Source: an uncultured Synergistia bacterium (lineage in GTDB: Bacteria; Eremiobacterota; SpSt-956; JAKJGF01). From it: DNA of 6,605 nt. The notes beneath the pieces are model-generated. The model did no database searches. It saw only the letters and a program-made list of their open reading frames with translations, and was not told where the DNA came from. The stretch lies in the NCBI GenBank assembly GCA_937888925.1, contig CALARM010001038.1:1-6605 (forward strand), written 5' to 3'. Positions 1 through 6,605 of the stretch are shown here, piece after piece; positions within the stretch are counted from its first letter, which is position 1; each line of letters opens with the position of its first letter. The position numbers and the translations under genes were made by a program.

Positions 1-509
1 TTACTGAGCAGAATTATTACAGCAATATAAAGAAGTATCCACGGCCCCGTGCATATGACAGAAGATATAAGCCCTCCGTAGTTGGTCAGTAGAAAAGTTC
101 TCACCGGATCAAGCCCTTCGACAGGTATATCCTGCATGGTTATTTTCCAGGCAAAAACAGATAATAAAATATTCCACAGGGCTCTCAATATATAAAAGAA
201 GTTAAAGACCACCATAAAGATTCTTCCAAAACGGCGAAGTCTTATGAGTTGAATACATACTGCTATAAGAAGAAGGGATTCTATAATAATTAAAATACAT
301 AGAACCCACCAGAAGTTGATTTTAAATAACAGGTAATATTTAAAAATTTCCGGAAGTTCATATATCCCTTCGTTAATATCCATTGAGCCTTCCGAACCGG
401 CCATAGAAAGGGCAAACAAACTGAGACCAGTCATATAAACAGCTCCGGCCATATACAAAATACCTGTTATTATGATTAAGATATGATATTCCCAGTTTGC
501 TCTTTTCAT
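1..509 (-). CDS. Four-helix integral membrane protein, function unknown, 3' end beyond window
   Basis: I do not recognise this protein. Reading from the ATG at 509, the frame is open for 169 codons to the left edge, so the C-terminus is missing. It begins MKRANWEYHI and has about four hydrophobic segments: residues 9-37, 64-90, 97-122 and 144-168. Short, mildly charged loops join them, including an acidic stretch near 39-56 (GSEGSMDINEGIYELPE) and a basic RLRRFGR turn near 90-96. There is no cleavable signal or enzyme motif. The start is well supported: an AGAGGGGG ribosome binding site lies 7 bases upstream, inside the end of the lipoprotein gene, and the ATG overlaps that gene's TGA as ATGA. 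The overlap implies translational coupling, so this is probably an inner-membrane partner of the propeller lipoprotein. That partnership is inference from gene order only. A transporter permease fragment or an uncharacterised conserved membrane protein are the alternatives. Confidence 0.75.
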   Translation of the reverse strand, partial: MKRANWEYHILIIITGILYMAGAVYMTGLSLFALSMAGSEGSMDINEGIYELPEIFKYYLLFKINFWWVLCILIIIESLLLIAVCIQLIRLRRFGRIFMVVFNFFYILRALWNILLSVFAWKITMQDIPVEGLDPVRTFLLTNYGGLISSVICTGPWILLYIAVIILLS

Positions 510-2377
510 TCTGTTTCCCCCTCTTTTTTTATATATTTTAATATTATTCCGTCTTCTCCCGCTGTCCAGCCATTATCTTTATCGATAAAATAAATACTGC
601 GGAAGAGATGAGATTCATTGTTTATATTCCATTTATTTCCTCCGTCTGTTGTGGAAAGAATGGCCTTGTTACCACAGATCCATCCCCTGTCTTTATCAAC
701 AAAAAAAATCTTATAGAAATCAATACGGCTGTTAGAAGATATTTTTACACTCTTCTGTCTGATCCAGTTTTTACCTCCGTCAGAAGTATGGATTATCATT
801 CCGCTTGAGCCGACGGCCCATCCGTTTAATTCGTCTACAAAATGAACACTCCTCAGATCATAGGTTCTCCCTGAATATCTGTCATTGGGATCTGCCACCT
901 GAGTTTCCCATGAATGTCCTCCATTAGCTGTATGGACAATAAGACCTGAATCCCCCACAGCCCAGCCTTTATTATTGTTAATAAAACATATACTGTTAAT
1001 CTGTCCGGCTGTTCTATACTCTTCCACCCACGTAGTTCCTCCATCTTTACTGTAGAGGATAATACCTTTATGTTCTTTCTCTACCCTTCCTGTAACTCTC
1101 CCTTCCAGAGAGTTAATAAAATGTACGTCTGAGAGACGATTTTTATCGTCTTTTAACTGTACAGACCAGTTATTTCCGCCGTCAGAAGTGTGTATAACCG
1201 TTCCTTCCCATGACACAGCCCATCCGTTTTTCAGATCAGTAAAATAAATTGCCTGAAGATTCTCTTCTGTATTACTGTTCTGACTCACCCACGTTTCTCC
1301 GCCATCTTTCAGATATAAAATCTTTCCCTTCTGTCCTGCTGTCCAGCCGTTATTTTTATCTGCAAAATAAATATCTGCCACCATAGTACCGTTATCAAGG
1401 CTTACATTCCAGTTTTGCCCTCCGTCAGAAGTAAAAAGAATTTTATATCCTGCAATAAATCCGGTGTCTTTATCAATAAAAGAAGCACCGTAGAGAGGAG
1501 AAAACATCAGAGGATGGAGTTCATGTTTAACCCATGTAGAGCCTCCGTTATCTGTATAAAATACCATACTGGATTTACTCACAATCAATCCATGGTCTTT
1601 ATCTGAGAAGGAAATATCATGGAGTTCTCCTTTAAATTCACCTGATACCCTTTCCCATGTAGAGCCTCCGTCTGTTGTATAGATAACAATACCTCCGGCA
1701 CCTGCTGCCCAGCCGTTTTTATTATCTGTAAAATATATACATGCAATGGGATATGTTATGCCGCTTTTCTGTTTTTTCCATGTCACGCCTCCGTCTTTCG
1801 TATGAAATATTGTCCCCTTTTTCCCTGTAACCCACCCTTCTTTATCATTTAAAAAATAAAGGCCGAAAAGCCTGACATTTGTTCCGATTTTTTGTTTTTC
1901 CCAGGTTTTCCCGCCGTCTGAAGTATGAAGAACTGATCCGAAGGCACCGCATATCCATCCGTTCTTTATATCAGTGAACTGGACTCGTAAAAGTTTCTTC
2001 TTCTCCCCTGATTGCTGAATTTCCCAGTTTTTACCGCCGTCAGAGGTATGAAGGATTGTTCCTCCTTCTCCGACGGCCCAGCCGTTCAGTTTATCGGGGA
2101 AATCTACTTTAAGAAGGGATTCCTTTGAAGGACTTTTTTGCTTTTCCCATGTAAGACCTCCGTCAGAGGTGTGAACAATAAGACCATCACTCCCGACAGC
2201 CCATCCATTCTGATGGTCTGAAAAGGAAATGCCTGAAAATATATCATCTCTTTCCAGTATGGTTTTCCATTCGGGATATTTTACAGATTTATATATGTCG
2301 TAACAGCAGCATCCTGTCATAACATTTAATATAGTGATAATAATAAGGCAGGAATAGATTCTTCTTGATATCATCAT
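506..2377 (-). CDS. Ycf48-like/BNR-repeat beta-propeller lipoprotein (14 repeat units)
   Basis: This is a probable exported lipoprotein built almost wholly of Ycf48-type repeats. After a basic start (SRR) and hydrophobic helix (residues 7-20), the sequence VMTGCCC gives a plausible lipobox with Cys23 as lipidation site; Met at -3 is tolerated but not ideal. From about residue 45 to the end there are 14 units of the form F-x-D-x-x-NGWAVG-x-x-G-x-I-x-HTSDGG-x-x-W. Thirteen carry the [DN]GGxxW turn; the last stops before it. The residues just before unit 1 (EWKTILER, 36-43) probably supply the missing strand and close the ring. Units 6, 7 and 10 are degenerate. Ycf48 itself is a seven-bladed photosystem II assembly factor; nothing here suggests photosynthesis, so a protein-binding or scaffold role at the cell surface or periplasm is inferred. 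I chose the ATG at 2377 because GGAG lies 6 bases upstream. The ATG at 2389 would add MESF but has no ribosome binding site. Confidence 0.9.
   Translation of the reverse strand: MMISRRIYSCLIIITILNVMTGCCCYDIYKSVKYPEWKTILERDDIFSGISFSDHQNGWAVGSDGLIVHTSDGGLTWEKQKSPSKESLLKVDFPDKLNGWAVGEGGTILHTSDGGKNWEIQQSGEKKKLLRVQFTDIKNGWICGAFGSVLHTSDGGKTWEKQKIGTNVRLFGLYFLNDKEGWVTGKKGTIFHTKDGGVTWKKQKSGITYPIACIYFTDNKNGWAAGAGGIVIYTTDGGSTWERVSGEFKGELHDISFSDKDHGLIVSKSSMVFYTDNGGSTWVKHELHPLMFSPLYGASFIDKDTGFIAGYKILFTSDGGQNWNVSLDNGTMVADIYFADKNNGWTAGQKGKILYLKDGGETWVSQNSNTEENLQAIYFTDLKNGWAVSWEGTVIHTSDGGNNWSVQLKDDKNRLSDVHFINSLEGRVTGRVEKEHKGIILYSKDGGTTWVEEYRTAGQINSICFINNNKGWAVGDSGLIVHTANGGHSWETQVADPNDRYSGRTYDLRSVHFVDELNGWAVGSSGMIIHTSDGGKNWIRQKSVKISSNSRIDFYKIFFVDKDRGWICGNKAILSTTDGGNKWNINNESHLFRSIYFIDKDNGWTAGEDGIILKYIKKEGETE
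517..524 (-). promoter_or_regulatory. Ribosome binding site for the membrane protein gene, inside the lipoprotein gene
   Basis: AGAGGGGG at 524-517 lies 7 bases before the ATG at 509. It is encoded within the last codons of the lipoprotein (KKEGETE). With the ATGA stop/start overlap at 509-506, this is the usual arrangement for translational coupling. Confidence 0.75.
1419..2163 (-). repeat. 123-base periodic repeat encoding propeller blades 1-7
   Basis: The codons for the DGG turn recur on the plus strand as CCTCCGT or CCGCCGT beginning at 1419, 1542, 1665, 1788, 1911, 2034 and 2157, exactly 123 bases (41 residues) apart. Neighbouring units share longer stretches; for example an identical 18-base segment occurs at 1531-1548 and 1654-1671. 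Beyond blade 7 the spacing becomes 40, 41, 46, 40, 48 and 45 residues. The repeat is a coding repeat from blade duplication, not a mobile element. Confidence 0.85.
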
Positions 2378-2383
2378 AAAAGA

Positions 2384-2387
2384 CTCC
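2384..2387 (-). promoter_or_regulatory. Ribosome binding site that decides the lipoprotein start
   Basis: GGAG at 2387-2384 sits 6 bases before the ATG at 2377 and 9 before a second ATG at 2374. It overlaps the upstream in-frame ATG at 2389, which has only TTCTTA in front of it and no purine-rich site. Initiation at 2377 (or 2374) is therefore favoured over 2389. Confidence 0.7.
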
Positions 2388-2409
2388 ATTAAGAATTCAT
2401 GAAATTCCG

Positions 2410-2439
2410 TGCAGTATATTTATTATAACATATTCTGCA
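2410..2439. promoter_or_regulatory. 30-base inverted repeat over the -10 element, candidate operator
   Basis: The arms are TGCAGTATAT (2410-2419) and ATATTCTGCA (2430-2439), complementary at 9 of 10 positions around a 10-base centre. The repeat covers the -10 hexamer and the likely transcription start, where a dimeric repressor would block polymerase. Transcribed, it could also form a weak AT-rich hairpin, but with no T tract it is a poor terminator. The binding protein is not identifiable from the window. Confidence 0.45.
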
Positions 2440-2452
2440 AGAAGGATGACAA
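2422..2452 (-). promoter_or_regulatory. Candidate sigma-70 type promoter with extended -10 for the propeller lipoprotein operon
   Basis: On the minus strand, TATAAT lies at 2427-2422 and is a perfect -10 hexamer. It is preceded by TGT at 2430-2428, which gives the extended -10 form TGnTATAAT. A -35-like TTGTCA (5 of 6 to consensus) lies at 2452-2447, with a rather long 19-base spacer that an extended -10 would tolerate. The start site would fall near 2415, giving a leader of about 38 bases before the ATG at 2377. The region is AT-rich, so chance matches are possible, but the match is good and correctly placed. Confidence 0.65.
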
Positions 2453-2470
2453 TAATCCAGTTTCAACCTC

Positions 2471-2519
2471 TCTTCACCCTTCACTTTTCACTTTTCACTA
2501 CTCACGACTCACCCTTCAC
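2471..2519 (-). repeat. Array of seven tandem 7-base repeats (GTGAAAA-type)
   Basis: Read on the minus strand from 2519, seven contiguous heptamers all begin GTGA: GTGAAGG, GTGAGTC, GTGAGTA, GTGAAAA twice, GTGAAGG and GTGAAGA. Further decay (GAGGTTG) may follow. The array covers the last five codons and stop of the histidine kinase gene and runs into the gap. Every unit holds TGA, and 7 is not a multiple of 3, so any three successive units place a stop in all three minus-strand frames. Heptamer arrays of this general kind are known as short tandemly repeated repetitive sequences in cyanobacteria and other bacteria; membership of a genome-wide family here is inference. Confidence 0.85.
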
Positions 2520-4766
2520 ATCCAAATTTCCTATCTCTACTCTGAACTCTGCTCCTCTGGTTGCTCCGTCACTTGATACGGAAATAGAACCATTATTTTC
2601 ATTTAAAAAATTAAGGAAAGAATGAAGTCCCAGGCCATAGCCATATTGTTTGGTAGTAAATCCTGATTTAAATACAGACGGCATATCTTCCTCTTTTATA
2701 CCTGTTCCATTATCACGGAAAATTATAAAAACCCTGTCTTCTGTATCATTTCTGAAGATTTTATCGGCTTTTATGAAGATATGACCTTTATCTTTATTAT
2801 CTCCTTCTTCTATGGCTTCCATAGAATTTTTGAGTAAATTGATTATGCCATGAATAATCTGGTGCTTTTGATTATTTATAAATAAATCAGATGATGAAAA
2901 TTCCGTTTCTACCTTAATATTTTTTTGCTCCAGAGCCGGTTGAAAATCATAGAGGATATTTTCTATAAGTTCTTTTATGGAAAATTTTTGAATAAATTTT
3001 TCTCTTTTTTTTCTTGTTTCAATAAAAGCTTCCTGCTGATGTTTTATAGTCATAATCATATGAGACTGTATCTCTGAAATTTCTTCTATAGAGGTGTTTA
3101 ATGCCGGTATAACTCTATTTAAGAGTATGTCTTCAAATTTATCAATATATTTAAGGCTGCTATCAGGTAAAGGAGTTTCTTTTATTTTTTTAAAAATCTC
3201 CGGATATTGTTTCATAGAATCCAGAACATGCTGGATATTCAACAACCTGCCATCAAGCCCGGCAATGGCATTTCCGATATTATGAAGATATGAACTGGCA
3301 GCTTCAAAGAGCCCTGCACTATATGCGAGTTCTGCCTCTGTTTCTTTGAGTTTCTCTCTGAGTTGTGAATCTATTAATTCTTTTGTCCTCAAATCCAGTT
3401 CAAGAGACATCTGGTTAAAATTTGAAGAGAGTTTATCAATTTCTTCTATGCCGGACATTACTACTTCAACATTTGTCAAACTCTTACCAAGATAAGATGT
3501 TGCTTCTGTAAGATTTACAACAGGCTCTGAAATCATATCTGACAGCTTTATAGATTTTCTCAGGAGATATATAAAAAAAAGAAAGTAAAATAAAAGCATT
3601 AAAGCTATAGCTCCAAAACCTATTTTTCTTGCAAGATATTCAAGCTCATAAACAGGTTTGAATATAACATCTTTATCAATAAGCAACAGCAATCGCCATC
3701 CTGTTTCTTTTACACTTTCCTGAAAGAGGAGATAACTTTTTCCCTTAATAGAAAAATCAATGTTATGAATATTTGAATCAAAAAGACCGTTAATCTGTTT
3801 TACAATTTTTTTATCTTTATTTTTTAAAATATTATATTCTTCGGGCTTTAAGATTTCTTTACTTACAGGATTATTATAGACATGTTTTTTTAATTCTTTT
3901 AAATCCATTAAACTCTCCACCTTCTCAGGCATAGCGAGTATCATTCCTTCTTTATTTACAAGAAAAAGGCTTGCTTCCCAGGGAAGATTAAGTTTAAGAA
4001 TGTTTCTTACAATGATGTCAATAGTGACATCTATGCCTGTAACACCTTCGAGAAAATCTTTATTATAGACAGGAACAATACAGGAAACCATCCATCCTTT
4101 CCCTGCAGGGTCCAAATAGGCATCTGTCCATACAGGCTTTTTATCCGGATTATGTTTTTTATCTGCTTCATAGTAAAAATTAAAATCTTCCATATGAAGG
4201 TCAGGATCATATTGTTTATAAACTTCCGGAATAAAAGGATAATATCTGTTCATTTCATCGAAGGTGTTAAAATATACTGCCACAATATTCGGATTATTTT
4301 CCTTTACCAGTTTATAAAGAGGGTCAAAAGCTTCTGTCTGTAAAGCCTTATTGTATTCTTTATCTTTAACTCTCGTTCTTCTGCCGTAAAAGAGACTGCA
4401 CCCTCCGTTATCATTTACCTTGTAAAAAACTCCGTTCTCTGCCGTTTTAAAGAGAGGTTTTTCACCGGGAATAGCAAAGGCGCCGGGATATTCGAAAAAT
4501 CTCCGATTTTCTGATTGTAAAATTATGGAATAATCGGATATGGTTTTGAGTTCACTGTTAATTTTATCCGCTTCTCTCAATAATATTTTATCAACATTCT
4601 GTCTGGCTTCATTCAATAAAATATCTTTACTTTTGTTAGCAATAAAATTATTAATAGTAAAATATAAAATCAATAAGATTATTTCTATAGTAAAAATCGG
4701 TATCAGGGAAGATGTAAGATAATTATTATAAATTATGGTTTTAAGAGATTTCTTGTTTTTTTCCAT
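2502..4766 (-). CDS. Membrane sensor histidine kinase with extracytoplasmic Cache-like domain, HAMP and HATPase
   Basis: This is a 754-residue two-component sensor kinase. TM1 is at about 20-42 and TM2 at about 383-402. The 340 residues between look like a double Cache sensor, with the characteristic run WTDAYLDPAGKGW (213-225) followed by VPVY and GVTGIDVTID (241-250); the ligand is unknown. A HAMP-like linker (403-460, with EP at 414-415) and a helical stretch (456-490) lead to the DHp region. There the H-box reads YLHNIGNAI, making His495 the likely phosphoacceptor rather than a canonical HE/HD motif. The ATPase domain is complete: N box NLLKNSMEA (643-651), G1 DNGTGI (685-690), F box FKSGFTT (699-705) and G2 GYGLGL (709-714). 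The start follows the phosphorylase stop by 6 bases, with a TAAGG ribosome binding site that uses the stop codon's last two bases. No response regulator lies in the window. The final residues VKGES come from a heptamer repeat array. Confidence 0.95.
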   Translation of the reverse strand: MEKNKKSLKTIIYNNYLTSSLIPIFTIEIILLILYFTINNFIANKSKDILLNEARQNVDKILLREADKINSELKTISDYSIILQSENRRFFEYPGAFAIPGEKPLFKTAENGVFYKVNDNGGCSLFYGRRTRVKDKEYNKALQTEAFDPLYKLVKENNPNIVAVYFNTFDEMNRYYPFIPEVYKQYDPDLHMEDFNFYYEADKKHNPDKKPVWTDAYLDPAGKGWMVSCIVPVYNKDFLEGVTGIDVTIDIIVRNILKLNLPWEASLFLVNKEGMILAMPEKVESLMDLKELKKHVYNNPVSKEILKPEEYNILKNKDKKIVKQINGLFDSNIHNIDFSIKGKSYLLFQESVKETGWRLLLLIDKDVIFKPVYELEYLARKIGFGAIALMLLFYFLFFIYLLRKSIKLSDMISEPVVNLTEATSYLGKSLTNVEVVMSGIEEIDKLSSNFNQMSLELDLRTKELIDSQLREKLKETEAELAYSAGLFEAASSYLHNIGNAIAGLDGRLLNIQHVLDSMKQYPEIFKKIKETPLPDSSLKYIDKFEDILLNRVIPALNTSIEEISEIQSHMIMTIKHQQEAFIETRKKREKFIQKFSIKELIENILYDFQPALEQKNIKVETEFSSSDLFINNQKHQIIHGIINLLKNSMEAIEEGDNKDKGHIFIKADKIFRNDTEDRVFIIFRDNGTGIKEEDMPSVFKSGFTTKQYGYGLGLHSFLNFLNENNGSISVSSDGATRGAEFRVEIGNLDVKGES

Positions 4767-4772
4767 AAAACC

Positions 4773-6605
4773 TTAAAGTTTCCATATATCTTTTGCATAT
4801 TCCACGATTGTCCTGTCACTTGAGAACTTTCCCGTTCTTGCTACATTTAATATGGCTTTACCTGCCCACACAGAACTGTTAATATAATCTCTATCCGCCA
4901 TTTTATGAGCTTCTATATAGGAAGAGAGATCTGCAAGATGAAAATAAGTATCTCCATGAAGTATATTCTCATAAATCCATTTGAAGAGATACGGTTCTTC
5001 AGGACAGAAGATATTACCGGCAAAAGCATCAACAACCCTTTTTATATAAGGATTTCCATAGTAATCCCACGGGTTATATGTTCCATTTTCTTTCATATAA
5101 TTTATTTCTTCTGCTTTAAGGCCGAATATATAAATATTATCGGCCCCTACTTCTTCCATTATTTCAATATTTGCGCCATCGAGTGTACCGATGGTGAGAG
5201 CCCCGTTAAGAGCAAATTTCATGTTACCTGTCCCCGATGCTTCCATACCTGCAGTAGATATCTGTTCGCTCAGATCTGCGGCGGGGATAATCTTTTCGGC
5301 AAGACTCACCCTGTAATCAGGAATAAAAATAACCTTTATAAGATCCTTTACTCTTTTATCCGTATTAATAACAGAGCCCATGTTGTTTATAAGTTTTATT
5401 ATCTGTTTTGCCGCCCTGTATCCCGGAGCCGATTTTCCTGCAAATATATAGGTTCTGGGGACAGCCGGTTCCACTCCGTCTTCTATGAGGCTTAAATATT
5501 CATGAATAATATGCATTACGTTCAATAACTGTCTTTTATATTCATGCATACGTTTTGCCTGAATATCAAACAGAGATGAAGGATCTACGATAAAATCAGT
5601 ATTTTCTTTAATTATTTTCGCAAGTCTCTCTTTATTGGCTTTTTTCACCTTCATAAATTCTTCCCGAAAATTTTTATCTCCCCTGTACTTTTCCAGTTCT
5701 TTAAGGCGGCTCAGATCTGTTATCCATCTGTCTCCTATTGTTTTATTTAACAATCCGGCCAGGAGCGGATTGGCCTGATTGAGCCATCTTCTCTGGGTTA
5801 TACCATTGGTTTTATTATTAAATCTTTCAGGGAACATATGATAAAATTCCGGTACCAGTGACGTCTTTATGAGTTCTGAATGAAGTGCGGAAACACCGTT
5901 AATGGAATGGCTTCCTATTATGGCAAGGTTTGCCATTCTGACCTGTTTCGGATTGCTTTCTTCAATAACGGATATTTTACTTATAATATCCCCGCTGTCA
6001 GACCGGAGTTTGATTGCTTCCTGTAAGAAGCGATGATTGATTTCATATATAATCTGAAGATGTCTAGGCAGAACCTTTTCAAAGAGTGGTACAGGCCATT
6101 TCTCGAGAGCCTCAGGGAGTAATGTGTGATTTGTATAGCCAAGTGTTTCTACTGTAATAGGCCATGCTTTTTCCCAGGGAAGATTATTTTCATCTACAAG
6201 AATTCTCATTAATTCTGCCACTGTAAGGGAAGGATGGGTATCATTCATCTGAATGGCAATCTTTTCAGAAAATTTATTCAAATCATTATGTTCTTTTTTA
6301 AATTTCCTCATTATATCCCTTATGGCACATGCCACAAGGAAATATTCCTGTATAAATCTCAGTTCTCTTCCCTCTTCGAAGGAATCTGACGGGTACAGGA
6401 CTTTTGTCACTGTTTCTATAAGCATTTTTCTCTCTACTGCTTTAAAATAATCGCCTTCATTGAATATTTCCATATCAAATTCCTCGGAAGCTCTTGCAGA
6501 GAACAGTCTCAAATAGTTTACTGTTTTTCCTCCGTATCCCGTAACAGGTATATCATAGGGAACTCCTATAATATCCTTCCAGTCAAGCCAGAGAGGATTA
6601 TAATT
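4773..6605 (-). CDS. glgP: Glycogen/starch phosphorylase, C-terminal 610 residues (5' end beyond window)
   Basis: This enzyme uses phosphate to release glucose 1-phosphate from the non-reducing ends of glycogen or other alpha-1,4-glucans in the cytoplasm, with pyridoxal phosphate as cofactor. The frame is open to the right edge. The first visible residues (GVPYDIPVTGYGGKTVNYLRLFSA) match the family at roughly residue 230, so about 220 residues are missing and the full length should be the usual 800-850. Counting from the edge, conserved features are NDTHPS (His124, equivalent to rabbit His377), GSHSINGV (231-238), NKTNGIT (264-270), KRMHEYKRQ (351-359, phosphate-site Arg352 and Lys357), PDYRVSLAEKIIPAADLSEQ (429-448) and EASGTGNMK (455-463), with Lys463 as the PLP lysine at 5219-5217. 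The C-terminus GKFSSDRTI...IW is typical. A TTG at 6512 could be misread as a start, but conserved family sequence continues upstream of it. The chain looks intact. Maltodextrin phosphorylase remains possible because the N-terminal regulatory part is not visible. Confidence 0.97.
   Translation of the reverse strand, partial: NYNPLWLDWKDIIGVPYDIPVTGYGGKTVNYLRLFSARASEEFDMEIFNEGDYFKAVERKMLIETVTKVLYPSDSFEEGRELRFIQEYFLVACAIRDIMRKFKKEHNDLNKFSEKIAIQMNDTHPSLTVAELMRILVDENNLPWEKAWPITVETLGYTNHTLLPEALEKWPVPLFEKVLPRHLQIIYEINHRFLQEAIKLRSDSGDIISKISVIEESNPKQVRMANLAIIGSHSINGVSALHSELIKTSLVPEFYHMFPERFNNKTNGITQRRWLNQANPLLAGLLNKTIGDRWITDLSRLKELEKYRGDKNFREEFMKVKKANKERLAKIIKENTDFIVDPSSLFDIQAKRMHEYKRQLLNVMHIIHEYLSLIEDGVEPAVPRTYIFAGKSAPGYRAAKQIIKLINNMGSVINTDKRVKDLIKVIFIPDYRVSLAEKIIPAADLSEQISTAGMEASGTGNMKFALNGALTIGTLDGANIEIMEEVGADNIYIFGLKAEEINYMKENGTYNPWDYYGNPYIKRVVDAFAGNIFCPEEPYLFKWIYENILHGDTYFHLADLSSYIEAHKMADRDYINSSVWAGKAILNVARTGKFSSDRTIVEYAKDIWKL

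Noticed and set aside
853..1044. Alternative minus-strand frame of 63 codons inside the propeller gene
   Set aside because: It is a shadow of the repeat-encoding frame, with no signal sequence, domain or independent context.
1531..1671. Internal GGAGG followed six bases later by ATG in blades 5 and 6, resembling hidden translation starts
   Set aside because: These ATGs are out of frame and reach a stop within a few codons. The GGAGG is forced by the codons of the DGG turn.
2440..2470. Possible terminator hairpin after the kinase gene (GGAT/ATCC stem)
   Set aside because: The stem is only four base pairs and no T tract follows, so it does not support a rho-independent terminator.
2471..2519. 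CRISPR-like array
   Set aside because: The units are contiguous 7-base repeats with no spacers and no cas genes nearby.
4905..5495. 196-codon open frame on the plus strand, antisense to the phosphorylase
   Set aside because: The opposite strand encodes highly conserved phosphorylase sequence over the whole span, including the PLP lysine region. The antisense product is Cys/Ile/Phe-rich with no recognisable domain.
6510..6512. TTG at 6512 as the start of the phosphorylase gene
   Set aside because: The same frame continues upstream to the window edge with conserved family sequence (GVPYDIPVTGYGG), so the true start lies outside the window.

Overview
This AT-rich bacterial window (GC well below half by eye) carries four protein-coding genes, all on the minus strand and tightly packed. 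In transcription order, from high to low coordinates, they are: the C-terminal three quarters of a glycogen/starch phosphorylase (cut by the right edge), a membrane-bound sensor histidine kinase, a probable lipoprotein made of 14 Ycf48/BNR-type beta-propeller repeats, and a four-helix membrane protein (cut by the left edge). No RNA gene, insertion sequence, CRISPR array or integrase was seen. The organism cannot be named from this sequence. A lipoprotein signal, Cache-type sensing and glycogen storage fit many free-living bacteria, and no gene here is diagnostic of a phylum.

Layout. Positions 6605-4773 encode the phosphorylase, with an intact pyridoxal-phosphate and catalytic core. Only 6 bases separate its stop from the kinase start at 4766, so the two are very probably one operon. 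The kinase (4766-2502) has two membrane helices flanking a large extracytoplasmic double-Cache-like domain, then HAMP, a variant DHp helix pair with an LHNIGN H-box, and an ATPase domain with all its boxes. No response regulator is in view. Its last codons and stop lie in a 49-base array of seven 7-base repeats.

The gap from 2501 to 2378 holds the rest of that array, a convincing extended -10 promoter, and a 30-base inverted repeat lying over the -10 element, which makes a candidate operator. This promoter probably drives a second unit: the propeller lipoprotein (2377-506) and the four-helix membrane protein (509 to the left edge). These two genes overlap by ATGA and so are probably translationally coupled. 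No rho-independent terminator was found between the units, so read-through from the kinase gene is possible.

The most notable points are the phosphorylase-kinase pairing, the 14-unit propeller whose first seven blades keep an exact 123-base register, the heptamer array supplying the kinase's C-terminus and stop, and the inverted repeat over the promoter. None of these alone proves a new system. The lipoprotein plus membrane-protein pair is the least explained part.
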